From assembly GCF_002150035.1 (NCBI RefSeq), contig NZ_NETS01000011.1, positions 832,130 through 896,129 of the forward strand: a stretch of 64,000 bases of DNA, in the 5' to 3' direction. This document shows, piece after piece, positions 51,177-60,430 of this stretch. The stretch is from Leptospira venezuelensis. GTDB lineage: Bacteria > Spirochaetota > Leptospiria > Leptospirales > Leptospiraceae. The notes below the pieces were generated by a model that saw nothing but the letters and a program-made list of their open reading frames with translations, did no database searches and was not told the DNA's origin. Position 1 is the first letter of the stretch. Each line of letters begins with the position of its first letter. Made by a program: the position numbers and the translations under genes.

Positions 51177-52250
51177 ATGTCTATTGAAATTCGAAATGTA
51201 AGCAAACGATTCGGAAAATTCCAGGCCTTGGACCATGTAGACCTGACTATCCCGGACGGAAATCTAGTAGCATTATTAGGACCTTCCGGAAGTGGAAAGA
51301 CCACACTTCTCAGGATCATCGCAGGATTAGATACTCCTGACGAGGGAGAAGTATTATTCAACGGAGAAAAATCTAAATCCAAAAGTTCAAAAGATAGAGG
51401 AGTTGGATTCGTGTTCCAACATTATGCTCTCTTCCGTCACATGACGATTTTTGAAAATATTGCATTTGGTTTAAAAGTCCGCCCAAGATCTACAAGACCT
51501 TCTAAAGTAGAGATCCAAGAGAAAGTATTCCAACTTTTGAAATTGGTTCAGTTGGAAAATTTCCATGCAAGATTTCCTTTCGAATTATCCGGAGGGCAAA
51601 GACAAAGGGTGGCTTTAGCAAGAGCCTTGGCAATCGAACCTAAATTTTTACTTTTGGACGAACCTTTCGGAGCCTTGGATGCAAAAGTAAGAAAGGAATT
51701 ACGCACCTGGCTGAGAAGACTTCATGATGAGATCCATATTACAAGCGTGTTTGTAACTCATGACCAGGAAGAAGCATTAGAAGTTAGCGATTCCATAGTC
51801 ATCTTAAGATCCGGAAAGATAGAACAGATAGGCACTCCCGACGAAGTTTATAATAAACCTAAAACACCTTTCGTTTTCCACTTTTTAGGAGATGTAAACC
51901 TATTCCACGGAAGGATCCACGAAGGAACCGCAAAGATAGGCGATATAGATGTAGCGACTCCAGAACATTCGGACGTGGTGGACAAAGAAGGAGTCGCCTA
52001 CGTTAGGCCCTATGATGTGGAAATTTCCAGAACTTCTACCCAAGGGATTCCTGCGGAGATCCAATATATTCATTCTACAGGTAGAAATGTAAGAATAGAA
52101 TTAAAACGTTTGGATTCCGGAACTTTAATTGAATCCTTATTGGACCAATCAAGTTTTAAAGAATTAAATCTATTACCAGGTGAAACAGTTTATCTCAGGA
52201 TCAAAAAAGCAAAAGTATATGTAGAATATATGGAAGATTTTTCGATCTAG
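51177..52250 (+). CDS. cysA: Sulfate ABC transporter ATP-binding protein CysA
   Basis: ATPase of the sulfate importer, 357 aa. Walker A GPSGSGKTT, Q-loop FVFQHYALF, signature LSGGQRQRVALARAL, Walker B FLLLDEPFGALD and the switch His in VFVTHDQ are all intact. Residues from about 235 form a TOBE-type domain (FHFLGDVNLFHGRI). FVFQHYALFRHMTIFENIAFGL is typical of CysA. Good AGGAG ribosome site. Last gene of the operon. Confidence 0.94.
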   Translation: MSIEIRNVSKRFGKFQALDHVDLTIPDGNLVALLGPSGSGKTTLLRIIAGLDTPDEGEVLFNGEKSKSKSSKDRGVGFVFQHYALFRHMTIFENIAFGLKVRPRSTRPSKVEIQEKVFQLLKLVQLENFHARFPFELSGGQRQRVALARALAIEPKFLLLDEPFGALDAKVRKELRTWLRRLHDEIHITSVFVTHDQEEALEVSDSIVILRSGKIEQIGTPDEVYNKPKTPFVFHFLGDVNLFHGRIHEGTAKIGDIDVATPEHSDVVDKEGVAYVRPYDVEISRTSTQGIPAEIQYIHSTGRNVRIELKRLDSGTLIESLLDQSSFKELNLLPGETVYLRIKKAKVYVEYMEDFSI

Positions 52251-52355
52251 TCGGAATTTTTCGGACTTTGGAGTAAAATCTATGTCTGAAAAGGTCCTAA
52301 GAGGGAATAGCTTAAAAACAAAGTTAAGAACTATTTCCCTTAGGAGAGATTTTTC

Positions 52356-53372
52356 ATGATAACACCTTTTTCTGTCCGGGAGACTAAACTAACCGGGACC
52401 GAAAGAAGGATCTCTCTCAGGCATCTGGTTTTTCCTTTTTTTCTCCTTTCACTTTATTGTTTTACTCCGTCTTCCAAAGAGCAGGCTACTCCAGCCAGGG
52501 CGATTCCGGAGGCGGAGTTAAAACATTTTCCATCTTTTTTGGAAAAATACAATTTAGCCCTGGTTTCTCCCGAAAACTTTCCTGAAAGTATAGAAGATGA
52601 TCTAAAGGAGATCCTACTCAGATCCGAAAGAGCAAGTATCGTAGATAGAAAAAAAACGGCAGATGCTCTAAACGAACTTTCATTACAACAAACCGGAATT
52701 ACAGATAAGAATAACTCCCTTCGTTTAGGGAAAATTCTATCCGTTCAAAAACTGATCTACCTAAAAGAACAGAACGGAAGATATTCTCTGGAATTATTAG
52801 ATATAGAAACATCAAAATCTGAATTCCTACGCAGTTTTAAACGAGAAGGCTCCGAAAAAGTTTTTAATGAACTCACGGGTTACCTTACCCAAAACCTTTT
52901 ATTAAAAAATTTAAACGGGTTAAAACCGAAAAATAAAAATATCAAAATCGAATTAAGTTCTTCAAAGTCCAATTACCATACGAACGAACCAGTTCAATTT
53001 ACAGTTCGTAGTTCTGAAGATTGTTATATTTATTTAATACTTTTACAAAGTGACGGAGAAACTCTACTCCTGTTCCCGAATTCATATAATTCTAATAATT
53101 TCCTCAGATCAAATACAGATCTCTTGGTTCCTGATGGAAAAACCGGTTATATTCTCGCCGCAGGAGAACCTTACGGAAAAGATTCGATTAAAGTAATCGC
53201 GAGCAAGTCTCAACTAAATCTTTTTCAAACAAAACCTTATGGAGATTCTCCTTTTGGAAAGATTGAAAGGCCATTTGAATCCGTTAGTCGCGGTATTAAA
53301 CTAATCCAAACAAATGTCGCGGATGGGGAATGGAATATAGCCGAAACGGAGATAATTACGAAAGAAAATTAG
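52356..53372 (+). CDS. DUF4384 lipoprotein with CsgG/FlgO-like N-terminal part
   Basis: 338 aa. An unusually long N-region precedes a hydrophobic helix ending in LSLYC, a likely lipobox. Residues about 60-180 (DDLKEILLRSERASIVDRKKTADALNELSLQ pattern, LGKILSVQKLIYLKEQNGRYSL) resemble the CsgG/FlgO-type domain that senses or assembles outer-membrane complexes. Residues 200-335 match DUF4384 (YHTNEPVQFTVRSSEDCYIYLILLQ, LLLFPNSYNSNNFL). Good AGGAGA ribosome site. It heads a three-gene unit with a band-7 lipoprotein and a WD40-caspase protein. Confidence 0.78.
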   Translation: MITPFSVRETKLTGTERRISLRHLVFPFFLLSLYCFTPSSKEQATPARAIPEAELKHFPSFLEKYNLALVSPENFPESIEDDLKEILLRSERASIVDRKKTADALNELSLQQTGITDKNNSLRLGKILSVQKLIYLKEQNGRYSLELLDIETSKSEFLRSFKREGSEKVFNELTGYLTQNLLLKNLNGLKPKNKNIKIELSSSKSNYHTNEPVQFTVRSSEDCYIYLILLQSDGETLLLFPNSYNSNNFLRSNTDLLVPDGKTGYILAAGEPYGKDSIKVIASKSQLNLFQTKPYGDSPFGKIERPFESVSRGIKLIQTNVADGEWNIAETEIITKEN

Positions 53373-53433
53373 GGACTGAAACTTTCCGAAAGAGACTCGG
53401 GTCCATAAAGAAGTAAACAATAGGAGCGATAAA

Positions 53434-54321
53434 ATGTTTAAGAAAATTCTAATGCTCTTCTTAACCTTCTTGAGTGTAACACTTACACAAGCCTGTATAA
53501 CGATTGAACCGGGTAAAGCTGGGTTGATATTCGACGCATTTGGGGAGGGACTTCAAAAAGATGTCCTAACTGCGGGAACTTACAATTTTAACCCATTTAC
53601 AAAAACAATTATCGAATATAATTTACAGTGGGAACCATATAAGGAAAAAATAGATGTAATCACACGAGATGATCTTCAAATCGATGTGGTTGCGTCCATC
53701 ACGATTCGTCCTCTACCTTCTCAATTAGTAAGTTTACATAATGAAGTCGGAACAAGTTATTATGCTCATGTGGTTCGACAAGATTTCAGAACTTCCGTAA
53801 GGAATGCATTCACAAACTATCCGATGATCCAAATCTCCAAAAACAATCAAAAGATCGTTTCGGAGATAAAAGACATGATGGTAGACAAGCTCAGCTCTCG
53901 CCATATAGAGATTAATAACGTAAATATCGACGATATCTCATTTAGCTCTCAGATCATGGATGCGATCCAGAAAAAACTCACAAAAGAGCAAGAATTGGAA
54001 ACGATGAAATTCGAAATCGCAATCCAGAAAAAGGATAATGAGATCGCAAGGATGAATGCACAAAGAGATGCTGAAATCATCGCTATTAAAGCAAAAGCGG
54101 ACTCGGATGCTATAAAGATCATAAACGAATCCCTTTCACAAAAATACATCCAATACAAAGCATACGATAATCCTCAGAATAAATTGATCTTCGTGCCTTT
54201 GGGAAAAGACGGTCTCCCTGTTTCCGTAAGAATGAATTTCAACGACTCTATGTCGGATGAAACTCATAAACCTGCACCAAGTTCCCATAAAAAAGGAACG
54301 ATAAGTTCGAACGGTAATTAA
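53434..54321 (+). CDS. SPFH/band-7 (prohibitin-like) lipoprotein, 295 aa
   Basis: The signal peptide ends in LTQAC (lipobox). The mature part is an SPFH domain (GKAGLIFDAFGEG, IDVITRDDLQIDVVASITIRP, HVVRQDFRTSVRNAFTNYP) followed by a coiled coil (about 180-250: KKLTKEQELETMKFEIAIQKKDNEIA). SPFH proteins form ring-like membrane scaffolds and often guard or recruit proteases. A lipid-anchored, periplasm-facing version is uncommon. Good AGGAG ribosome site; 61 bases after the DUF4384 gene and 23 before the WD40-caspase gene. Confidence 0.85.
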   Translation: MFKKILMLFLTFLSVTLTQACITIEPGKAGLIFDAFGEGLQKDVLTAGTYNFNPFTKTIIEYNLQWEPYKEKIDVITRDDLQIDVVASITIRPLPSQLVSLHNEVGTSYYAHVVRQDFRTSVRNAFTNYPMIQISKNNQKIVSEIKDMMVDKLSSRHIEINNVNIDDISFSSQIMDAIQKKLTKEQELETMKFEIAIQKKDNEIARMNAQRDAEIIAIKAKADSDAIKIINESLSQKYIQYKAYDNPQNKLIFVPLGKDGLPVSVRMNFNDSMSDETHKPAPSSHKKGTISSNGN

Positions 54322-54344
54322 ACCCTAAGGATAAAAGTACATCC

Positions 54345-56528
54345 ATGAGGATCTTTCTAATTATAGTATGTTCGGTTCTAAGTTTTGGGCTGATTGCGGA
54401 CGAATTAAAATTTCATCCAAGCTGGAAAGAATCCTCAGGGGTTATCACCTTTACTGACCTAGGAGATGGAAGAATTGCAAGTGCCCTAGAAAACAAAACA
54501 ATTCTTGTGTGGAGTCTATCCGATCGAAAATATAAAGTTTTCTCTTCCAATACCTCCATCGTTTCCACTATTGCTCACTCTCCTAAATCGGGAAGATTGG
54601 TATACCAGTCCGATGAGAGTAGAATTAAGATACTTTCTGCAAATCTCGAGACCTGGGCAGATTTTCCGGATTCATTAGCCTCCGTTTCTTCTTTCGATTT
54701 TTCTCCGGACGGACTGAGTCTAGCTTCTGGAGATGAGAATGGAAAAGTAAGAATACGCGATACTAAAGGAAAACCTAAATCCTATTTTTACGCGCATAAT
54801 GATCCTGTTACCGCAGTACAATTTACTCCAGATGGAAAATACATAATCACATCCAGCGAAGACGGCCAAAGTATATTATGGACGAGAGAAGGAACAAAGA
54901 TTAAAATTCTAGAAACTAGACAGAGTCCCATTTTATGCGCTAAAATTTCCCCAGATGGAACGAAACTTATCTCTGGAGGAGATGATGGAAAAATAAAAGA
55001 AATTGATATACTAACAGGAAAAATCAGTGATTTGGGAAGGCATACATCTTCCGTTCGTTCTTTATCATATTCAAAAAATGGAAAATATATTTTAAGCGCT
55101 TCGGAAGATCTTACCGCTAAGATCTGGGATTCCAAAGGTAATCTTAAGAACACTTTTACAGGACATTCGGATACTGTGAACAAGGCATTATTCATTAACG
55201 ACGAAAAACAAGTTTTGACTGGAAGTGACGACGGAACTCATAAAATATTCGACCTAAATGGAAAGGAACTTGCGAATATAGTTTTAACTGATAAAGGTAA
55301 GGTAGTTTTTGATCCGAAAGGAAGATTCGATTACGATTCAGAAACCTTAGAAAGTTATTTTTATTTCAATTCCGAAGAAGAAGAATTACACTTTGGAGCA
55401 GAGACTTTCTATAATATTTTCTTTTCTCCCGGCCTGATCCATAAAATTTTCAAAGGTGATTCGGAAAATCAAGCAAGCGTATCAGATCTCTTACATACTT
55501 CTCCTCCGCCAAAAATAGAACTTGAGTTAGTTCCATCCGAGGACAAAAAATCAGTCTTTTTAAATGTGAAAGTCTGCGACGAAGGAGGTGGGATCGGTGA
55601 TTTGAATCTATATCATAACGATTCCTTAATTCTATCCGAAACATCAAGATCAGTACGTATAGTTTCTCAAGACCATTGTATTCGCAAAACATATACTCCC
55701 GAACTTTCTCCCGGAGAGAATCATTTCAGAATCTCCGGTTCCAGTAAAGCCGGCCTATTAAGTTATTCCAAAGTACATTCCTTTTATAAACCGTTTTCTT
55801 CGGAAAGATTACCCAAATTACATTTAATCCTTTTAGCGGTTGACGATTACCAAGGAAAACAAATGGATCTGAAATATGCGGTTAAAGATGCGATCGCAGT
55901 TTCTTCTTCTCCTGCATTCAAAAAACAAAATATATTTTCTTCGACAGAAACGTATTCTGCCTATGATCGTGAGGCGGACAAAAAAGGGATCCTGTCAACC
56001 TTTCAAGAAGTTTCAGAGAAAGCGAATCCTGAAGACTTAGTTTTTATATTTATTGCGGGGCACGGGACCAATAAGAACGAAAAATTCTATTTTCTCACTT
56101 CTGGCTTCGATCCAGAGAATCCTGATCTAGAAAAGTCAGGATTCAGTCAGGAGGAATTCGTTTTAGCAGTTTCTAAAATTAAAGCGACTCGCAAACTTTT
56201 GATGTTTGATACCTGCGATTCAGGAGGAGAATGGACTACTCAATTTAAAGAATTGGGAAACCTGGCAAAATCAGCAGGCCTTTATGTAATGTCCTCCACT
56301 TCTGAAAAAGAAGAAGCCTATGAATCTTCTGCTTTAGAACATGGGGTCTTTACAACTGCAGTATTAGAAGGACTACAAGGTAAGGCATTGACTAATGGAA
56401 AAATAACCGCGTCCAGTTTGATTGCTTATATAAATCTAAGGGTTCCGGAGATAGCAAAGTCTATTGTGAAAAAAGAACAGTATCCCTACTCTTCTCAAAG
56501 AGGTAGGGATTTTGTGATCTCCGAATAG
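54345..56528 (+). CDS. Exported WD40-repeat protein with C-terminal caspase-like (C14) peptidase domain
   Basis: 727 aa. A signal peptide (about 1-18) means export. Residues about 20-320 hold WD40-like repeats (SFDFSPDGLSLASGDENGKV, VQFTPDGKYIITSSEDGQ, SLSYSKNGKYILSASEDLTAKIWD). A linker domain (about 370-480) precedes a caspase-fold domain (about 490-725) with the dyad His573 (FIAGHG) and Cys624 (FDTCDSGG), both intact. Repeat-caspase fusions in bacteria are usually cytosolic signalling or death proteases; here the whole protein should face the periplasm or exterior. Last gene of the operon with the two lipoproteins. Confidence 0.88.
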   Translation: MRIFLIIVCSVLSFGLIADELKFHPSWKESSGVITFTDLGDGRIASALENKTILVWSLSDRKYKVFSSNTSIVSTIAHSPKSGRLVYQSDESRIKILSANLETWADFPDSLASVSSFDFSPDGLSLASGDENGKVRIRDTKGKPKSYFYAHNDPVTAVQFTPDGKYIITSSEDGQSILWTREGTKIKILETRQSPILCAKISPDGTKLISGGDDGKIKEIDILTGKISDLGRHTSSVRSLSYSKNGKYILSASEDLTAKIWDSKGNLKNTFTGHSDTVNKALFINDEKQVLTGSDDGTHKIFDLNGKELANIVLTDKGKVVFDPKGRFDYDSETLESYFYFNSEEEELHFGAETFYNIFFSPGLIHKIFKGDSENQASVSDLLHTSPPPKIELELVPSEDKKSVFLNVKVCDEGGGIGDLNLYHNDSLILSETSRSVRIVSQDHCIRKTYTPELSPGENHFRISGSSKAGLLSYSKVHSFYKPFSSERLPKLHLILLAVDDYQGKQMDLKYAVKDAIAVSSSPAFKKQNIFSSTETYSAYDREADKKGILSTFQEVSEKANPEDLVFIFIAGHGTNKNEKFYFLTSGFDPENPDLEKSGFSQEEFVLAVSKIKATRKLLMFDTCDSGGEWTTQFKELGNLAKSAGLYVMSSTSEKEEAYESSALEHGVFTTAVLEGLQGKALTNGKITASSLIAYINLRVPEIAKSIVKKEQYPYSSQRGRDFVISE

Positions 56529-56535
56529 GAAAATT

Positions 56536-56895
56536 TTATTTTGTTAGGATTTCTGTACCTGTTCCATTTCCCCAAGTACCTTCTAATCGATTTCCACCGT
56601 TCTTAACAGTATAGATCACTGGATAAGTATCACCCCAATCTACTGTTAAAGTGCTTCCACTCAAAGTGCCTGTTCCAGAAAAACTATTTCCTACAGACCA
56701 TTCGAAATTATAGGAGCCATCCTCGTTCAAAGTGATCGTTACACTTCCCTTGTATTTACTTCCATTCGGATTTGTACCCGTTACTTTATACGTTCCATAT
56801 ACATTCGAAGTTTGAGCACTCAAATAAGAGAAGGAAACGGTCAAAGCGATCACGGTGAATAAAGCGATAATTTTTGCTTTAGGGTTTCTCAACAT
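56536..56895 (-). CDS. Small secreted beta-rich protein, 119 aa
   Basis: Signal peptide (residues about 1-28, cleavage near YLSAQ) followed by a Gly/Thr/Asn-rich domain of about 90 aa with alternating strands (GTYKVTGTNPNGSKYKGSVTI, YNFEWSVGNSFSGTGTLSG, RLEGTWGNGTGTE). The pattern is that of a lipocalin-like or beta-sandwich secreted protein. Clear GGGAGGT ribosome site. The stop is seven bases from the convergent WD40-caspase gene. Confidence 0.75.
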   Translation of the reverse strand: MLRNPKAKIIALFTVIALTVSFSYLSAQTSNVYGTYKVTGTNPNGSKYKGSVTITLNEDGSYNFEWSVGNSFSGTGTLSGSTLTVDWGDTYPVIYTVKNGGNRLEGTWGNGTGTEILTK

Positions 56896-56994
56896 GAATA
56901 CCTCCCAGGTGAGAGGAAAATAGAAACACAGATCCGGATCTAATCAAGATCTTTATAGGAACTTAGAAAACATTTATTTCCAACTGGGGTCTCT

Positions 56995-59900
56995 CTAAAG
57001 ACAAGAATTGTAACCTCGAACAATCCATTTTCTGGATTCTGCGGGGTCGATCACTGCGTCTATTTCCAGATAGGAAGCCATATTGAGCGCCTTTCCTCTT
57101 TCGTAAGCCTCAGAAACCAGACGTTCAAATAAAACTTGTCTCTCTTGCCAATCTTTCACTTCTGAAAGTTCTTTTTGGTAACCAGTTCTAATTTCTCCTT
57201 CGATTCCCATTGCTCCAAATTCTCCCGTTGGCCATGAAATAGTAAATACAGGAGAATGAAAACTTCCGGCTGCCATTGCCATTGCGCCCAAACCATAACC
57301 TTTCCTGAGAATAATAGTAAACACGGGAACCTGTAAAGATGCTCCCGCTTCAAAAAGTTTTGCGGCTTTACGAACTAATCCCTTTTTCTCTGCCTCAGGC
57401 CCTACCATGAATCCAGGTGTATCGCAAAGAAATAATATAGGAAGTTTGTTTAAGGAGCAAAATTCTGCAAACTCGGAAGCCTTATCCGCTCCTTCTGCAT
57501 CAATCGCTCCGCCAAGATAAGTCGGATTATTTGCAATCAAACCTAATGGTTTTCCTTCAATTCGAATCAAGGAAGTGACGATTCCTTTCGCAAAATCTTT
57601 TTTAAACTCCAAAACGGAATCAGTATCTGCCAAAGAAAAAATGATAGAACGAATCTCGTAGGATCTTAAGCGGTTTTCAGGAATTAAAGTCCTTAGAATT
57701 TTCTGATCGTTATATTCAAATTTTTTGATATTCCCTTGAAAATAAGAAAGAGCCTTTTTAGCGGTAAAGACAGCCTCTTCTTCATTCTTTACCAAGATAT
57801 CAATTACACCGTTTTTGGTTTGGACCTCTGCTGGACCAATATCTTCGGCGGAAAAATTACCGAGCCCTCCACCTTTAACCATCACAGGCCCACCCATTCC
57901 AATATTAGAATCTTCTGTTGCGATCCTAATATCACTAGCTCCGAATAATGCAGCGTTTCCTGCGAAACATCTTCCCGCAGCGATTGCTATCCTTAAACTT
58001 TTTCCTTTTAAACCTGCATATTTACGAAAAGTATGCAGATCTAAACCAGCAACTGCAGGTACGTCCACCTCTCCAGGTCGACCTCCCCCACCTTCTGTAA
58101 AGAATACCAAAGGAAGTTTTTGGCTTTCTACCATTTCTAAAAATCGGTCTGTCTTTTTATGATTCATTGCACCTTGTGTTCCCATAAAAACTGTATAATC
58201 ATAAGCTAATACAGAAACTCTCGCTAAATGAGGTTCAAATAATTCTGCGTTCACCGTACCAAGACCAGCAATAAGTCCATCTGCGGGACTCAGTTTAATC
58301 AATTCTTCAAGAGACCTTCTTCTTCTTTGAGCTGCAATGGCAAGACTTCCGTATTCTACAAAACTTCCTGGATCACAGAGATCCGCCACATTCTCCCTTG
58401 CTGTCCTTTGTCCCCTTTTATGGCGTTTAGAAACTGCCTGTTGCCTGGAAACATCTTCGTTCAAAAGGTAACGATCTAAAACTTCCTTCAAGTCGGGACG
58501 AATTCGATTTGGATCGATTTCTTCTTCATTCTGATAGGAAGAATATTCCAAATCTTCTGGTCTGATCCAAACAAGTGTTTCTCCTTCTGAAATAACCTTT
58601 CCAGGTTGAGTCAAAACTTTTTCTATAATCCCGGTAACCTCTGAATGCAATAGATGTTCCATCTTCATGGAAGAAAGAAGTGCAATCTTTTCCCCTTTCC
58701 GAATAGCTTCTCCTTCTTTAGGATAAATATCGATAAGACTCCCAGTCATTGGAGAATGGAAAGAAACCAATCCTTCCGGAATTTTTTCTTTTATTTTAGA
58801 ATTTTCTAAATTATCATTCTCACCCTGGTCAAAATTATATTTTTTATGGTCTGTTAACGGAATGTTAAGAAGCGCAGAGATATTTTCCTCTATAAACTTT
58901 GTCCAAACAGAATACGATTCTAGTTCCTTTCTTTTGAATACATTTAGAAGAAGTGGAAGATTTGTTTTGATACCTTCTATCCTAAATTCGGATAATGCAC
59001 GATATGCAGAATGGATGAGTTTAGAAAAATCTATATACTTAGAATGAATGATCAATTTCGCAAGTAGGGAATCAAAATTAGGTCCAACTTCGTATCCGGA
59101 ATAAGCGGAACTATCCACCCTGATACCTGGACCAGAACTAGGTTCGAATACTTTTATCTTCCCGGAAGAAGGAAGGACCTCTCCTTTCTGATCCCAGGTT
59201 TCAGCGTTGATCCTAATTTGGATTGCATAACCTTTTGGAAACTCTAGATTTTTCTGATCTAATCCGATCTCTTGGAAAGATCTCCCGGAAGCAATCTCCA
59301 ACTGAGCTTTTACCAGATCAACTCCAGTGATTTCCTCGGTGATTGTATGTTCTACCTGTAATCGAGGATTAGATTCTATAAAAAAGATCTCCGAATCAGG
59401 ACCGATCAAAAATTCAAAAGTACCTAAACTTTTATAAGAAAGATGAGAAGCAATCTTCAAAGAATAAGAGATAATCTTTTCTCGAAGCCTTGGCTCCAAA
59501 AGAGGAGCAGGTGCGACCTCTATCAATTTTTGATTTTTTCTTTGGAGCGAACAATCTCTATCCCAAAAATGAAGGAGCTTACCGGAACCATCTCCTAAGA
59601 TCTGGACCTCTACATGTCTAGCAATAGGTAGATATTTCTCTGCATATAAATTAGGATTTCCAAATGAATGCAGTGCTTCTTCTGAACAACTCTTGAACTT
59701 CGTTTCTAATTCTTCTAAGTTGTTTATGATGCGGATTCCTCTTCCCCCTCCTCCGGAGATCGCTTTCAAAAGGAATATTCCATTTTTAGAATGGAATTCT
59801 CTTGCTTCTTTTAGATCGATTACCTTACGAAGTCCTGGCACGGTAGGAACTCCTAAAGATTCAGCGAGTAAGACTGCCTTCAATTTATCGCCTAAGATCT

Positions 59901-60231
59901 CAAGTGTCTTGGAACCCGGGCCTACGAATTTGATTTTTGAATCTTCACATCTTTTAGCGAAGTCTGAATTCTCGCTTAAAAATCCATAACCTGGATGAAT
60001 AGAATCGCAACCTTGTCTCTGTGCAATGGAAAGTATCTCTTCCTGGTCTAAATAAGCTTTTACACCTTTTCCTTTGAGCAAAACAGATGAATCGCTCGCT
60101 AACCTATGCCTGGAATTTGAATCGTCTTCTGAATATATGGAGACTGTAGGAACTCCTAACACTGAGGCTGCTCTTGCGATCCGGATGGCAACTTCTCCCC
60201 GATTTGCTATCAATAATTTGGATAATTTCAT
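56995..60231 (-). CDS. Single-chain acyl-CoA carboxylase (LCC-type), 1078 aa
   Basis: Biotin-dependent carboxylase carrying all activities in one chain. Residues 1-450 are biotin carboxylase (KLLIANRGEVAIRI; ATP-grasp loop SGGGGRGI; EVAPAPLL; FIESNPRLQVEHTITEE). Residues about 490-558 are the biotinyl domain with Lys523 in SSMKMEH. Residues about 575-1078 are the carboxyltransferase (GLIAGLGTVN, FFTEGGGGRPGEV, LCDTPGFMVGPEAEKKG, RKGYGLGAMAMA). Order and length match the long-chain acyl-CoA carboxylase described from Mycobacterium avium; the acyl substrate is not certain. Divergent from the TauD-like gene across a 26-bp palindrome. Confidence 0.92.
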   Translation of the reverse strand: MKLSKLLIANRGEVAIRIARAASVLGVPTVSIYSEDDSNSRHRLASDSSVLLKGKGVKAYLDQEEILSIAQRQGCDSIHPGYGFLSENSDFAKRCEDSKIKFVGPGSKTLEILGDKLKAVLLAESLGVPTVPGLRKVIDLKEAREFHSKNGIFLLKAISGGGGRGIRIINNLEELETKFKSCSEEALHSFGNPNLYAEKYLPIARHVEVQILGDGSGKLLHFWDRDCSLQRKNQKLIEVAPAPLLEPRLREKIISYSLKIASHLSYKSLGTFEFLIGPDSEIFFIESNPRLQVEHTITEEITGVDLVKAQLEIASGRSFQEIGLDQKNLEFPKGYAIQIRINAETWDQKGEVLPSSGKIKVFEPSSGPGIRVDSSAYSGYEVGPNFDSLLAKLIIHSKYIDFSKLIHSAYRALSEFRIEGIKTNLPLLLNVFKRKELESYSVWTKFIEENISALLNIPLTDHKKYNFDQGENDNLENSKIKEKIPEGLVSFHSPMTGSLIDIYPKEGEAIRKGEKIALLSSMKMEHLLHSEVTGIIEKVLTQPGKVISEGETLVWIRPEDLEYSSYQNEEEIDPNRIRPDLKEVLDRYLLNEDVSRQQAVSKRHKRGQRTARENVADLCDPGSFVEYGSLAIAAQRRRRSLEELIKLSPADGLIAGLGTVNAELFEPHLARVSVLAYDYTVFMGTQGAMNHKKTDRFLEMVESQKLPLVFFTEGGGGRPGEVDVPAVAGLDLHTFRKYAGLKGKSLRIAIAAGRCFAGNAALFGASDIRIATEDSNIGMGGPVMVKGGGLGNFSAEDIGPAEVQTKNGVIDILVKNEEEAVFTAKKALSYFQGNIKKFEYNDQKILRTLIPENRLRSYEIRSIIFSLADTDSVLEFKKDFAKGIVTSLIRIEGKPLGLIANNPTYLGGAIDAEGADKASEFAEFCSLNKLPILFLCDTPGFMVGPEAEKKGLVRKAAKLFEAGASLQVPVFTIILRKGYGLGAMAMAAGSFHSPVFTISWPTGEFGAMGIEGEIRTGYQKELSEVKDWQERQVLFERLVSEAYERGKALNMASYLEIDAVIDPAESRKWIVRGYNSCL

Positions 60232-60301
60232 AAGTTGGAGGAAGTTTTGTGAGAAAGGCCTTCAGGTCGATCCAGTTTCCGAGCCACCTCTAAATTTTGA
60301 A

Positions 60302-60327
60302 CAAATGCACATTATAATGTGCATTTG
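60302..60327. promoter_or_regulatory. 26-bp perfect palindrome, candidate operator
   Basis: Arms CAAATGCACATTA and TAATGTGCATTTG pair without mismatch or spacer. It lies between the divergent carboxylase gene (start 60231) and TauD-like gene (start 60431), where a dimeric regulator could control both. Confidence 0.65.
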
Positions 60328-60430
60328 CATAAATCATTATCCATAATAACGATTTTTATTCCAATATATTAGACATACGAATCGAAACGGCTAAATGGTT
60401 TCGCTGAAGTGGTTTTTAAGGGGAATCCAT

